Assembly (NCBI GenBank): GCA_019915015.1
Contig: JAHBBC010000014.1
Coordinates: 1,116,001 to 1,180,000, forward strand
DNA: 64,000 nt
Source: Auriscalpium vulgare
Taxonomy: Eukaryota; Basidiomycota; Agaricomycetes; Russulales; Auriscalpiaceae
Reading direction: 5' to 3'
The notes below the pieces were generated by a model. That model was not told where the DNA came from and searched no databases. It was given only the letters and a program-made list of their open reading frames with translations. Shown here one piece after another: positions 49,091 through 60,644 of the stretch. The stretch's first letter is position 1. Every line of letters begins with the position of its first letter. A program made the translations under genes and the position numbers.

Positions 49091-51022
49091 ATGGCCCGCC
49101 TTCGTCCATCACCCTCTCCGTCCTTGACCCCTTCATATGCTCCTTCACAACAGCTAAAACCGCTTCGAGTTCTCGCATCAGGCACTGTTTTTTTCACCCA
49201 CACACTCACAATACCTTCGCACCCGAGCCCGTCGAGCAATGTTCGTGCAAACGCGTACGAACGCTCCCGGAATGGTTCAGCAAGCACTGTGCTGGCGGTC
49301 CTGGCCCAATTCCACGCAGACGCGTGCTGGCTTGTTGCGAGCCTCGGAGGGAATGACGAGGGAAAGGAGGTTATACGAGAGCTAGAGAAGACAGGCGTGA
49401 GCACGCGGTACTGCAAGATATGGGAGGGTGCGGGCGTTCCAGGCGCGTGGGTGCTGCACGCCAGTGAGTGTCCTCGTGTTTTTTGACATTCCCATACACT
49501 CTGTTCTTTCAGCGCGATGTCGTGTTGTTAGCGCGTCCTGCGGCGCGAATGAAACAGACGAGCGCGCTGGTTCTCATGTGGCAACATTCATTCGCCACGT
49601 ATCCATCCAATTTCTGAAGCATACTCAGATACCCTCTACAGATGACACCGACTCGCAGACCGTTATCAATCACAACCCGCTGCCAGACATCTCTCATGAA
49701 GAGTTCATCTCCCTCCTAGGCCCTCTTCTGGCTCCCGAAAACTATCCCGCCCCGCCAGCCACTCCGGTCACTCCCTCCTCTCCTGCATATCCGGCATCAC
49801 GTCCTTCGCTCTCAGCAGTCAATAACAACGCGCCGCCGTTTGAATGGTTACACTTTGAGGGTCGCTCAGTGAAAACGACTCTCAGCAATCTCATCGGCAT
49901 CGACGGTCTGGCGCGAGAGCGGAGATGGCGTTCACAGTGCGTGTTCAGTGTAGATGTGGGGCGGCGGACGCGGCAGGGCGTCGAGGCGGTACGAACATCA
50001 TTTCGCATTGCCCTACAATACATGTGTCGATTGATTCGTCCGTCTTCAGCTCATCCCCCATGCCGATGTCCTGTTCCTCAATAAACACTACGCCCAGGCT
50101 CATTCACCGGCATACGCAAGTACCCCGCGTGCCTTTCTCCTCTCCCTCACCCGCAGCGCGCCGCCCCACGCACTCCTCGTCGCGTACTGGGGCAAAGACG
50201 GCGCTGCCGCGCTCTCCGTGCCCACACGGGAGTATTTCCAGAGCTCCGGCTGGGTGGAAGAGACGCATCCACCACCAGGGGCGCAGACGCCCTCGTCACC
50301 GACGAGTCAGCGCGCCCCCGATGCTGACGCAAGCGCGCGGGGCCATGGACGCGGGAAGGATGAGATCCTGAGCGTGCGCAGCGGGAGCGATTTCTGGGCG
50401 GGGCCACGCGGGCACAGCTCGACCAACGGCAGCACGAGCATGAGTGCGTTCTCCGCAGCGCTGCTGAACTCCTCGTCCTCACCCGGCGCGTCGATGTCGC
50501 TGTCCGCTGCGGCTCCATCCGGGCATGCTCGAGGTCGGGGCAAGGAGCCTGAACGGCGTGGGCACCGCGAGCAAGCGCTTGAGGAGGAGGACTCCGACTC
50601 GGATGCCGACTCCCAAGGCACAGAGATAGCAGGGTCGAGCAACAGCAATAACGGCCCGGCGAATGGCGCGCCACACAACTCAGGCGAACGAAAGACGAAG
50701 GACGCTGATGTGGATGAGGTTGGAGCCCAGGACGCGTTCGTTGCGGGCATGATATATGCGCTCAGTAGGAGGCTCCTGCCGGGGGCGCCGTACTCCCCGG
50801 GGCTTTCCAGCACTGATGGTGCACCGGCCACCGCTGCTGAAGGCGGCAAATGGCGGCTGGACGAGTGCTTGAGGTGCGTGAAGTGACCACCGTCCTCGCT
50901 CAAGCAATTCTTATCGAGTAACGCATAGGTTTGCCACGGAGTTGGCTGGGAGAAAAGCACGTCGGCGGGGCTGGAAGGGACTGGCTGCTGAGATGGTGCA
51001 GTCAGGGTGGTTTGATACGTGA
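49091..51022 (+). CDS. PfkB-family carbohydrate kinase, ketohexokinase-like
   Basis: Four exons, 545 residues: 49091-49463, 49642-49988, 50050-50873, 50929-51022. The N-terminal half has the ribokinase fold: LASGTVFFTHTLTIPSHP, the sugar-site NGSASTVLAVLAQF, GGNDEGKEVIRELE, TVINHNPLPDISHEEF and WLHFEGRSVKTTLSNL (compare WxHxEGR of ketohexokinase). The C-terminal signature is VDEVGAQDAFVAGMIYALSR. Here the canonical GAGD anion hole reads GAQD; the catalytic Asp is kept. Two insertions make it much longer than the 300-residue family norm: a Pro-rich one after EEFISLLGPLL and about 180 residues of Ser/Gly/acidic low-complexity sequence before the signature. The intron at 49464-49641 is 178 nt and happens to be open in frame for its second half. 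Confidence 0.85.
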
Positions 51023-51762
51023 GGGAAATTCTCTCTATCGTTTGTGATGTCTGTTACTTTAGGCTTTGTCATGTTAATTCTCTCTTCGACCGCCGTTGTT
51101 ATACCGTTTACTCTATCACAGCGCGTTGCCGCTGCCTCGTATAATCCACACTCCTGTTCCCAGCTCTTCTCATACACGAAGTTCGTCGATTGCCAAGCTC
51201 CGATGCCGAAGTCCTGCCTTTCCTGCCATCGTCTTCGTTCGTGTATTGGCGCCTCTGCCCGCATATCTAAGTCCAGGGGCATCAGCGATATGACACCTCT
51301 CGACGCAGCTGACAGACATAGCGGTTGCAGAAAAGGTAGGACTAAAGACCTCAACGTGCGGCTACATGACTTACATACAGGAGAGAAGTGGTGCCAGTCT
51401 GCCCCCAATTGCAAGCCACTGGCGTCCAGGACGCCCTCGTCCCGGAGTACCGCGTAATTCGAACGTCTTGGACAGATGATGAACGCGGAGTCGGCGTTGC
51501 GCGAGATGCTCTGCGGCAATTTTGCGCGCTCGCGCTTGCCGAGGGAGGTGCTGTCCGCGCCAGATCCAAATCGCGACAGTGCCAAGGCCTAAGTAGCATT
51601 GGAGCCTGGACGAAATCATCGCGGACTGTTTGGGTGGAGCTATTTCATTCCAACCCATTGAAAATACATGTAAAAGCAACTAAGATATAATATATCATGG
51701 CACAAGAAAAAATCTGACACTAGACCCGACATTATAGATATATCATCACGAACGCACCCCAT
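51023..51762. other. convergent 3' intergenic region
   Basis: 740 bp between the PfkB stop and the NoxR stop. Frames on both strands are open but motif-free. An AT-rich block near 51680-51750 (ATATAATATATCATGG, TATAGATATATCATC) probably marks the NoxR 3' end. Confidence 0.4.
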
Positions 51763-53835
51763 CTATTTCTTCTCACACCAGATCTCCAGCTTGCCCTCTG
51801 GCTTGCCCTTGGCGCTCTCACGGGCCGTCTCGATCGCGAGCTCGTAGTCACTCTCATCACGAAGTGATACGCGGCCGCCGTCCTCGTCGCGGAACTTCAT
51901 CACGATGTCTCGCTCGGACATCTCGAACTTGTCCGCAACGCGCTGCATGAACTCGGGGAAGGACGTTGTCGCATCCAGCGCCATCCCACGCACGTCGTCC
52001 TCGAAGTGGATCTGTAAGAAATACGCCTGGTCAAGGCATGCGCCGCACGAGGCGGGAAGCAGACGCACCTTGACGCGGATCTTCTGCAGCTCGTAGCCCT
52101 CGTCCCATTCGCCACTACCCGTGACGTAGCCCTCCTCTTCCTCGTCATACATGCTCGGTGCCGTCCGCCGCGTCGTCCGCCGTTTGAGCGTGCCGGATCG
52201 CGTCGAGCCCCCGTACGCGCTCGGGGCTCGTGATGGCGCGGAGCCGGGACCCCCGTTGTTGCGCGCCCACTGGGCGACGCGGTCGCTGCCACCGGGTGCT
52301 GGCGGCATCGGCGGCGCGGGGTCCGCGTACGAGTCGAGATACGAGTCGTAGAACTCCGTCATGCGCGAGTCTGGGTTCTCTGTGGGCAGGTTAGCCATCA
52401 GTTTCAACAGAGGCTGTGGTGATGAAAGGCGACGCACTGGGCTTCGGCGGCGGGGCGGGGGCTGGACCTGCGTCGTCAGCTGGGCCTCGGCGCATGCTCA
52501 TCCCACGAGCCATCGGTCCGCCTGGCGGCGCGCGCCCGGGAGTGATTTGTGTACCGCTGCGTGCGAGACCCCCCGCTGACGTCGGGGACGAGTTGGCAGA
52601 CGCGGCGGCAATGCGTTCACGGGCATTGGTAGGGACATTGAGAGTGGTCTTTGCACGTTCTAACCCACGCACTGGAGCGGCCACGTCCATGTCTGGCCCC
52701 TCTGTATCAATCAATCAATGAGCTCGGTGATCGACGAGGATGGGGATACGAGGCGTACTGGGCATACGAGCAGCGCTGGTGGCGCTGCGGGCAAGGCCAC
52801 CCGTCTCATCGGAGCCATCCACGTAGACGCCAGACGGGCTGATCCCCTGCTTGAGGCGCGTGACACCGGTGAATGTGGTATATGCCTCTGCTGGGTTTTC
52901 TGATGCGACCAGTTTCTGTAGTGGATGAGCTGCGCTCCAAGGTCATGCACAGAGATGGAATTCTTACAGCCTTGCCAAGGAAATCACGGGTCTTCGCATT
53001 CTTCAGCTTGTTCTCGGAGGGTCGGTATAAGACGCCAACAGGCTTGACCGGCAAGATCAGCTTGGCTGCAATGTATAGCAGATATCACGGCACATACGAT
53101 GCTAAACACGGTGTATCCTTCTCCCCGGTCACGGATGGCTTCGTCTATGACACCGTGGTCGTCAGTCACTTTCTGAGAGGCGGCATCTTCGAGCTCGGCC
53201 ATGCCCTCAGGCAGTTGGCCCATATAGATCAACGAAAGACCTGCAATCGACATCAGTCCACTGCTTAATTCACGCGGCACCTCCTCTCCTCACCTTTATT
53301 GAAGAGGACCTCCGCAGAATACAAATTGAATGCTAGGCCGAGCTGGGTATAGTTGCTGTGACGTAAACCGTGAGCAACGACCCAAGGTCACGAAGCGACG
53401 TCAACTCACATTGACTGATTTCCCCGTAGATAAAGTAAAGCCTCTTCGAAGTCTTTGGATGCCAGCTCATAACGACCAAGGAGAAAGTTGGAGACGCCGC
53501 ACTGAAAGTAGCTGGGGGAAAATGAGTCATAACCTATTGTGATGAGATGGCACACGCACGCAACGGCGAGATATTGGTCGAGGCCAGTAGCACCGATGAA
53601 TTGCTCGACTGCGGCTTCGTGCTCTCCGAGAGTAGCGTAGATGAGCCCCATGTTCGTGAGGATCTTGGAATTGTCTGCGATACGCTACAGACCGCGATGG
53701 GGCGGTGTTAGATATCGCAGGGGGCAACCGACGAGAGTAACGCACTGAAAAGAGATCGAGACTCTTCTCGAAGTCCTCCTCCTCGTACGCCTTGAGGGCT
53801 GCGGCCCATGTCTCGAGTTCAGCTTTGAGGGACAT
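51763..53835 (-). CDS. noxR: NoxR, p67phox-like NADPH oxidase regulator
   Basis: Ten exons, 525 residues: 53835-53746, 53684-53560, 53511-53410, 53355-53294, 53240-53098, 53042-52968, 52915-52759, 52701-52438, 52379-52069, 52011-51763. Four TPR motifs fill the first 170 residues (DFEKSLDLFS, NMGLIYATLGEHEAAVEQF, FQCGVSNFLLGRYELASKDF, GLSLIYMGQLPEGMAELEDA). They bind Rac. The activation region IPVGVLYRPSENK...RDFLGKAKLVAS closely follows p67phox (PVGKLFRP...YLGKATVVAS). A Pro-rich linker leads to a C-terminal PB1 domain (IRVKIHFEDDVRGMALD, FRDEDGGRVSLRDESDYELA), which pairs with Cdc24/Bem1. There is no SH3 domain, as in other fungal NoxR. It activates NoxA/NoxB for fruiting and hyphal growth. 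Confidence 0.95.
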
Positions 53836-56121
53836 AATGGATGATGAAGTGATGGGAGAGAATGCGAGAGTGAGGCAGGGGGTCTAAAATGATCTTGTGG
53901 TCTAGCGTCTAATTTGGGTCGAGGAAACGTGCTTAAGCTCAAGGGCGTGCCGGACGCGGACGAAGACGAAAAGGAGAACAAGAGAGCGAGGGCAGCGTCG
54001 AGCTGAAAGAAAAGAAAGGAGACAGCCGATTAGACGGGGGCGAGGATATAGGTCGAAGCAGGGTCGAAGGAGTTTGTGCCGCAAATAATTATAACAAAGT
54101 GTCAGACTCCGCTGTCTCAGTGTCTGATCGTTACCAGGCGCGTCACTAAATGATCTAACCCAAACTCCCCTCCTTTCTGGTGCCCGCCTACCGTCAACGC
54201 AGCCAGCTCGATATCCGGGGAGCCATCCTGTCATCGTTGTTCTCAGCAGCTGCGGAATGGTTATCTGCGTCCGACTGCACGCTCTCGGGGGCTTTTTCTC
54301 CATGGCGACGACCCCGGACGCCCCATATCAGCTCTGCATGAGCATCCCCTCCTGTGTTTGATCTATATATCACGCAGCAGGCGTCAAGCTCTGACCTCCT
54401 CGACATCACGTCCGACTCGGACGGTTGACACGTCGCCCCACCGGTGCTTCATCTCCGACTGCCTACAACTTTGCTCACCGTGCATGACCTCCTTATCTGC
54501 ACTTTCCCGGCCTTATCATCACCCTTATGCACCCGTAATTGCCGCAATTATTGCCTGGGATTCTCCGCGCCTCTTTCGTCATTGGGGTGTCTGCATCGGA
54601 CGCTTGGCGCTCTTGGCTGCTGCGTGCTAGTGGGAGGCGTCGTCTTGGGGATTGCCTCGCAGTCACCATGCATTTGCATACCCGCGTGGCGTCCTGTCTT
54701 TCAGCCTTCACAATCTGCCGCCGCTAGCCTCTCCGATGCTCTGCGGAAAACGATGTGCGTCCGTTGCTATGCCCTCGTGCTGCCAGTGCTGCGAACTTCA
54801 CGCCGCTATGTTGCCCGAGCTCTTTCCCGCTTACAATTAGTCCGCTGCTACCCGCAGTAGTGATCACTGGCAAGCAATCCTCGGCGCACCTCTGCGTGTA
54901 GTCGAAATGTTATTATTTTCTTGGATGCAGGGTGTTATCTGCGCCGCGTACAATGGATGGCGTCGTTTATATGACATGTGTGCAGGTCCGCGAAGACGAT
55001 GAGCAGGAGGACTGATGCTTCGTGATGCCTTCCATGGCCATCTTTCAGGCTTGTCGTGGATGGCGAGCTCGTGGATGACCAGCTCAAACATCAATCAATC
55101 AGATCAGCTGCAGCTTGTCGAGTCTCATGAACAGAACTCCCGTCAGAGTTGGCCCGTTTGCAACTTCGAAGGCCGCGGGCAGGCAGGCTTCGCTATGAAC
55201 GTGTAAGGGCACCATGCAGGGCTATAGGAGAAGTGTCCGATTCTCCTGGGAATGCGACAGATATGCTTGCGGATTTGCAATGAAGAGGGCGCTATGGTAT
55301 CGAACCAAGCGCGCCTACATGCATGCGTCTGCAAATGGGCACACTCACGCGCACAAAGTCTCCGAAAACATAAAACAATGAGTGTTCCTGGGTCCAAGCC
55401 CAAGCGTAGGTTCCCCCTGGCCACAGAGTGCATCCGAGTATGTTGAGGCAGACCAAGCGAAAGGCAGAGTGTATACAGTGGTGTTCAAGTAGGTCCTGAC
55501 AGTTCCCCGCAGCGCAGTGCTCCGAGTCTGTCGATCGCACTTGCATGCTATCCGCTGTCGGAGGCGCTCGAGAGGATCTAATTACGGCTTCAAGACGGCT
55601 GCATGAATGATGAGCACGATTCCTAGGGTTGCGAGAAGACGACTCACCTCGATAAACGACAGCTCCGGGGGTCATCCGAAGTCTATGCGCAGCCCTCCGG
55701 CGATCGTGCGAAGTGCAAGATGGTATGGAGAGACCGCAATACGGTATGGAACGACTAGACGGAATATATTCCGCGGTGGATTGCAAGATGCGAGTCGACA
55801 TCGGAATACATTTACGCTCGCCAGGAAGCGTGGCGTACCCGCCAAGCGCGCTAGCTGGCCTGCAAGGAACCGGCAGAGCGCTGGGAACGGTGGGTAGCGG
55901 CGCGTGCCCGTAATTTCTGTCATTTTGACAATACCGAGGCATGGAAGCAGGAGGCGGAAGGCGTCGGCCGTGTGCGCGCCGGCCGCTTCGCCTGCCACTG
56001 TCATGCACGAACCGGGCGCGTTCCTCCGTCGCACGACACTCAAATACGCTCCCATATAAAATGCGGCGATGCGCCGCCCTGATCCCTCAGTACCTCCCCT
56101 CCTCCCAGCGCCAGAACTTCC
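53836..56121. other. long gene-free stretch
   Basis: 2.3 kb with the NoxR promoter at one end and the ERG20 promoter at the other. Medium-length frames exist on both strands (for example a 238-codon minus frame at 55292-56008) but they overlap each other, are arginine/serine/cysteine-rich and carry no motif. I see no tRNA, repeat array or transposon. Confidence 0.4.
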
Positions 56122-57489
56122 ATGGCTCAACCCGGCCAGTCTAGTAGCAACACCAGCGCTGATGAAAAGCAGGCAGCGCGGCAGAAGTTCCAGGACGTGT
56201 ACATCGTGGTGCGCGACCAGCTGCTCGACCAGTTCGACGAACACGGCATGCCAGAGGAGTCTATCGCATACTATCGCAAGGTATGCCTCCGCGACCGGCT
56301 CTCCGTGCCTGCGTCGCATGCACACGAACTGACGGTGCTGCGTACAGAGCATGGACTACAATGTCCCCGGAGGCAAGATGAACCGTGGGCTCAGCGTCAT
56401 CGACTCAGTCGCCATTCTGAAGGGCCGCAAGCTCACGGACGACGAGTACACAAAGGCCGCCGTGCTCGGCTGGTCCGTTGAATTTGTGCGTACCGGCGTT
56501 TATCACGCGCGGCCCGCGGCCTGACACCGACGCGCCCCGTTTGCCAGCTGCAAGCGTACTTTCTCGTCGCAGACGACATGATGGACTCGGCCATTACGCG
56601 TCGCGGCCAGCCATGCTGGTATCGCGTCGAAGGCGTCGGCCTCATGGCGATCAACGACGCGCTGCTGCTCGAGGCGGCCATCTACCAGATGGTGCGCAAG
56701 CACTTCAAGAAGGAGCCGTACTACGTGGACCTCGTCGACCTGTTTCATGAGGTTCGTCCGCCCGCGTTCTGGCGGGATCCGGTACGTAACTGCTTACTTG
56801 CTTCGCAAGGTGTCGTTCCAAACTGAAATGGGGCAACTTGTCGATCTCATAACTGCGCCGGAAGACAAGGTGGACTTGGCAAAATTCTCGCTGGACCGGT
56901 GCGCCTGCCCTTCTTCTTCCAGTGCACGGTGATGCTGACGGGCGACCACATTTACAGCCACAAACTCATCGTCATCTACAAAACCGCCATCTACTCCTTC
57001 TACCTCCCCGTTGCGCTCGCAATGCTCATGTGCGGTTTCCCCGCGGAGCAGACGAATCCCGACGACCCGGACTACTATAAGATCGCACTCGACATCCTTT
57101 TGCCGCTAGGCGAGTACTTTCAAGTCCAAGACGACTACCTCGACTATGCGGGCTCGCCCGAGCAAATCGGCAAGATCGGCACGGACATTGTCGACAACAA
57201 GTGCTCGTGGTGCATCAACGCCGCGATTGAAGTTGCGTCGCACGAGCAGCGCGCCGTCCTCGACGCGAACTACGGCCGCAAAGACCCGGAGGCGGAGCTC
57301 AAAGTGAAAGCCGTGTTCAAGGAGGTCGGGATAGACGCCAAGTACGAGGAGTATGAGCGCGACGCGTACGAGCGCATCAGCGCGCTCATCGAGAAGGTTC
57401 CAGAGGTGCCGAGCGCAAATGGGGATTCGGTGATGCGGAAGGAGGTGTTTTGGAGCTTCTTGTATAAGATATACAAGCGCACGAAGTAG
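56122..57489 (+). CDS. ERG20: farnesyl diphosphate synthase
   Basis: Five exons, 373 residues: 56122-56280, 56348-56485, 56548-56751, 56810-56898, 56958-57489. Substrate sites: [14 protein letters not shown] (allylic binding), first Asp-rich motif [11 protein letters not shown] (Asp108, 109, 112) followed by RRGQPCWY, and second Asp-rich motif QVQDDYLD (255-259). The family end KIYKRTK is present. Tyr103/Phe104, aromatic residues four and five positions before the first motif, limit chain length to C15, so the product is farnesyl rather than geranylgeranyl diphosphate. It feeds sterols, dolichol, haem A, ubiquinone and sesquiterpenes. It is a single housekeeping-type copy: no terpene cyclase or P450 is next to it. 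Confidence 0.96.
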
Positions 57490-57816
57490 ACTACTTACGC
57501 ATCTGGACCGGTCGATCGCTCGTTGCGTGTGCAGATGTTGGAGGGGGTGGCCACGTACGACCTCGTTTTATCTACTTACACCCTACCCATACTACTAGTA
57601 CAGCATCCTTGTGCCCATTTTTTCGGTGAGCATCGCTAAGGCACGGCTGCATAGTGAAATATTGACGTCTTCACAAGCCACGATAGCTCAGAGGTCCAAG
57701 TGACCGACGGGGATTTTGGAGATTCCCCAACATTGCAAACGACCGTCGACAACCGTGCAGTAGTACCTAAAAAATTGCATCACAAGAAATGACCATCGCC
57801 CTGAAGCAGAAGCTGT
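57490..57816. other. convergent 3' intergenic region
   Basis: Spacer between ERG20 and the CCCH gene. A short tract near 57679 (GATAGCTCAGAGGTCCAAG) resembles a tRNA A box but has no B box (see rejected items). Confidence 0.45.
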
Positions 57817-59494
57817 TCAACAACTAATCGCCGCCAAGACGTCCTGGATCACCAAAAGTACGCTTCAGCAAGCAGGACGACATATTCCAAGAAATTCTCT
57901 TACCCAGGCATCGTCATCCCAGGGCTTCACACCATACAACATGAGTTTTTCAAGCTGATCATCTGTGAAGCCCATGTTGTTGAACCTTTGCTCCATCAGG
58001 TCGTCGTCCAACTCGTCGTATGCATCATACGACGACCCTGGATATGGCGTGACCTGATGGGCTCCGCGTAGCCCGGACGCATTAACATTGACGCCACGAC
58101 CTTTACCTTTACCTCTACCCTTGCCCTTGCCCTTGCCCTTGTTCTTGCCCCTGCCTTTACCATTCTTTTTGCCATCGTTGACCTTGCCCTGGCTGCCGGA
58201 ACCTGAGGCATGACCCTGAACCGGAGCCGCCGTAGGGTGACTAACATGTGTTGCCCCCAGTGCCGCAATCTCGAATAATGTGTATGGGCTGAGGGCCCTC
58301 TGTTGGCGATTTGCAGCGAACCAGTTGCGGCCACCCGTCGAGCTGGCGAATTTCCAGGCAAAGCGTTCGTCTAGCATGCCGAGCATGTACGGGAGCAGGC
58401 CCGGCTCATCGGAGACAGTACCATGTGTGTGGACGATGCTCCGGGCAGCCATCGTCTTCTCGTCGTCGTCGTACCACCGGCCCTTGGTGAGGAACGCCCG
58501 ATTGTGTGAGTACACGCATTTGACGGGTCCGAACTTGCAGTCGCCGATGAGGAAGTACAGGCAGACATTCTTACCGCTGACGAAGATAAAACAACTCTGA
58601 GCTTAGCGCGGGTCGTGGCACAATACGGGAAACTTACAGGGTATCCCGCACGCTGTTCTGGTCCGGCGCATGCGAGAATCCACACGCTACGCCTCTGACG
58701 CATCCGCTGTGATTGTAGAAGCGGCAGGGTATACCACTGCCCGCGTGGTGGAAATCGGTAGTATCAGAGGCCGACATGAGCTCGACCGGTAGATCGTCAA
58801 GGCGAGGAAATCCGTCGTCGGAATCGTTGCCTCCAGTTTCCAAGCCCTCGCCGCGCTTCCACCGCTGCTGAATCTTGTCCAGTTCAACTTGAGCCTCAAC
58901 GCAGTCTGGATCTTGCTCGAGCAGGATTTCCAGGTCTAGGGGTCGGGAATCAATGAGATTCGTCCACTACCTCTGCTGCGGAGTCTTACCGACGATGGCG
59001 GCGTAAAGTTCACCTTTTTCCTTGCGAGCTATGGCTCTGCGGTGTCTTGCCTTGGTGAACGACGGTTGTTGAAGAAGAGCACGCTGCGCGTAAAGTTCCG
59101 CATTATCCCATCTGAGAACCAAACTGTCAATACGACGTAGTAATGCAGTCGCTATGGGGAACTCACGACTCTAGCTTCAAGTACGCTGCGGCGATGTTGG
59201 CCAGGTAGAAGGACCGAGGAGCATCGATACGACTCGCTTCCTCATATTTCTTGATCGCGTCCTCATATTTGCCTTGTTTAAACAGCTTGTTTCCCTTGAG
59301 AAATAGGAACACAATTTGAATGCCTCGGTGTCGGGAACGATGAGGTGGCATGCACTTACCTCCTCTTTGCATACCTCCGCCCTCTCATGTCTGAATTGAG
59401 CGTTCTTTGCGCGCTTCTCGGCTCTCACTGCGAGAGCTTTTTGCGTCTCCTCGTCTGCCAAACTCGAGGTAGATGGACTGGATCCTTTGTCCAT
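57817..59494 (-). CDS. TPR and double CCCH zinc-finger protein
   Basis: Six exons, 460 residues: 59494-59360, 59294-59167, 59111-58990, 58935-58638, 58576-57904, 57843-57817. N-terminal TPR units: GNKLFKQGKYEDAIKKYEEA and FYLANIAAAYLKLESWDNAE, then a basic linker KARHRRAIARKEKGELYAAI. Two CCCH fingers follow: CRFYNHSGCVRGVACGFSH (C-x7-C-x5-C-x3-H) and CLYFLIGDCKFGPVKCVYSH (C-x7-C-x6-C-x3-H). A Gly/Lys-rich run made of GKGKG units comes next, and a C-terminal piece with MGFTDDQLEKLMLYG that looks UBA-like. RNA binding coupled to a protein-interaction module is the likely theme; the target is unknown. The last intron (57844-57903) could be retained, giving a stop at 57865. Confidence 0.85.
58101..58160. 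repeat. Gly/Lys-coding hexanucleotide repeat
   Basis: Degenerate CCCTTG / CCTTTA units on the plus strand encode alternating Gly-Lys in the CCCH gene; the purest part is four CCCTTG copies near 58118-58141. Confidence 0.8.
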
Positions 59495-60644
59495 TTCTGC
59501 GCAGCCAGCCAGCGTAACGAGATGTCAATAGCAGGTAGCACTGCTGGAAGGATTGATGAGATTTTTCAGGTGGCCACTGGAGGCGATGTACAGTGAGGTT
59601 GGAAGGTTGAGAGTAAGAAGCAACCGCTAGAGCCTTCAACTTGGCGGAACTCCTGGGACGCGGACGCGGACACCGAACACGTGTGCGCGTACCAAAAGCG
59701 CTTTGTTTGACTGAACAATGACCAGCGAGCTTCTAGGCCAGAGTCTGGCAGTCGGTGGAAACGTAGGAGAGCCTGCATCAAGCAGAGGTGACAACGTTAA
59801 CCACATCGTGGTACTCATTTATGAGGCAAGAGCAGGGCAAGAGTCATCACTGCCTGCACAGCCGGGTATTTCATCAGAAATACCGTGGAAATTATGGTAA
59901 AAGGATTCTACGTATATTACCAGAGATACTGTGAGAGGTATTTAAATTATTGCATAAGAAACACTAAGGCAGACAAAGGCCCACAGCCGCGGGGTTAAGT
60001 ATTTCTTTATGAATACTTTACAGTATTTCCAAGGTTTTTCTTGTCAAATACGTACAGTCTTTTTACAGTTATTTCCACAGTATTTCTTGGATAGGCCACT
60101 CGACTGTACATGTGCAGGCAGTGCATAAAACCCAAGCGAATCTGCCCAGTCGGCAAAACCCGGCGAGAACATATGACATCATAATCCTCCTTCTTCCACC
60201 GTGCGCCAAAGTCCTCGTAAATGTTTTCGCTGCGAGCTGGAAGCCTCAGCAGAGTACGTCCATTGACATCAAGCCTTCCATCATCTCACCCCTTTGCCAA
60301 ATTCTAAGATGCAAGCAGTGGTAGCGCTGAGGGCGGTGTCTTGCAGAATTTCAGCTGGCAACTTCATTCAGAAGAATCCTTCTCGATCAATCTATCTCGG
60401 CGGCTTGCCAGTTCCCACTGATCTGACCTGTCAAATGCACTGCACCACTGCTCGGCGCTGAAGCGGTGTCCGCTGCCGCCATAGCAACCACATCCTGGCA
60501 GTGTCGGGGGCATGGTAGACGGAACTTGTCATGTGCGCAGTCTGCAGCAGCGATGCACCGACTTGAGTAATTTTGGATGATATTGCCCCGCCCCCTAACC
60601 GAAAGCCCATAAAATCGAAGACGCTGCTAGATAATGCTGTTATG
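59495..60644. other. gene-free stretch with an AT-rich repeat patch
   Basis: Divergent-to-convergent spacer between the CCCH gene start and the GH16 stop. No coding signal; see the repeat patch at 59865-60095. Confidence 0.45.
59865..60095. repeat. AT-rich patch of GTATTTC / GAAATAC words
   Basis: About 230 bp much richer in A+T than the surroundings. It opens with a perfect inverted repeat GGTATTTC-ATCA-GAAATACC (59865-59884). It contains AGTATT...AATACT near 60000-60016 and the direct repeats ACAGTATTTC at 60020 and 60077, with ACAGTTATTTCC between them. It may be a decayed MITE or other small element; ends and target duplications could not be defined. Confidence 0.5.

Noticed and set aside
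49509..49641. An extra PfkB exon in the second half of the 178-nt intron (open frame from 49513)
   Set aside because: The frame is open, but joining HA directly to NDTDSQTVINHN matches the ketohexokinase layout; the insert has no counterpart. RNA evidence could overturn this.
55292..56352. Two long overlapping minus-strand frames (238 and 226 codons) upstream of ERG20
   Set aside because: They overlap each other and the ERG20 first exon, lack motifs, and have shadow-frame composition.
57679..57765. Possible tRNA: GATAGCTCAGAGGTCCAAG resembles an A box
   Set aside because: No B box (GGTTCRANYCC) follows at a fitting distance and no acceptor arms pair.
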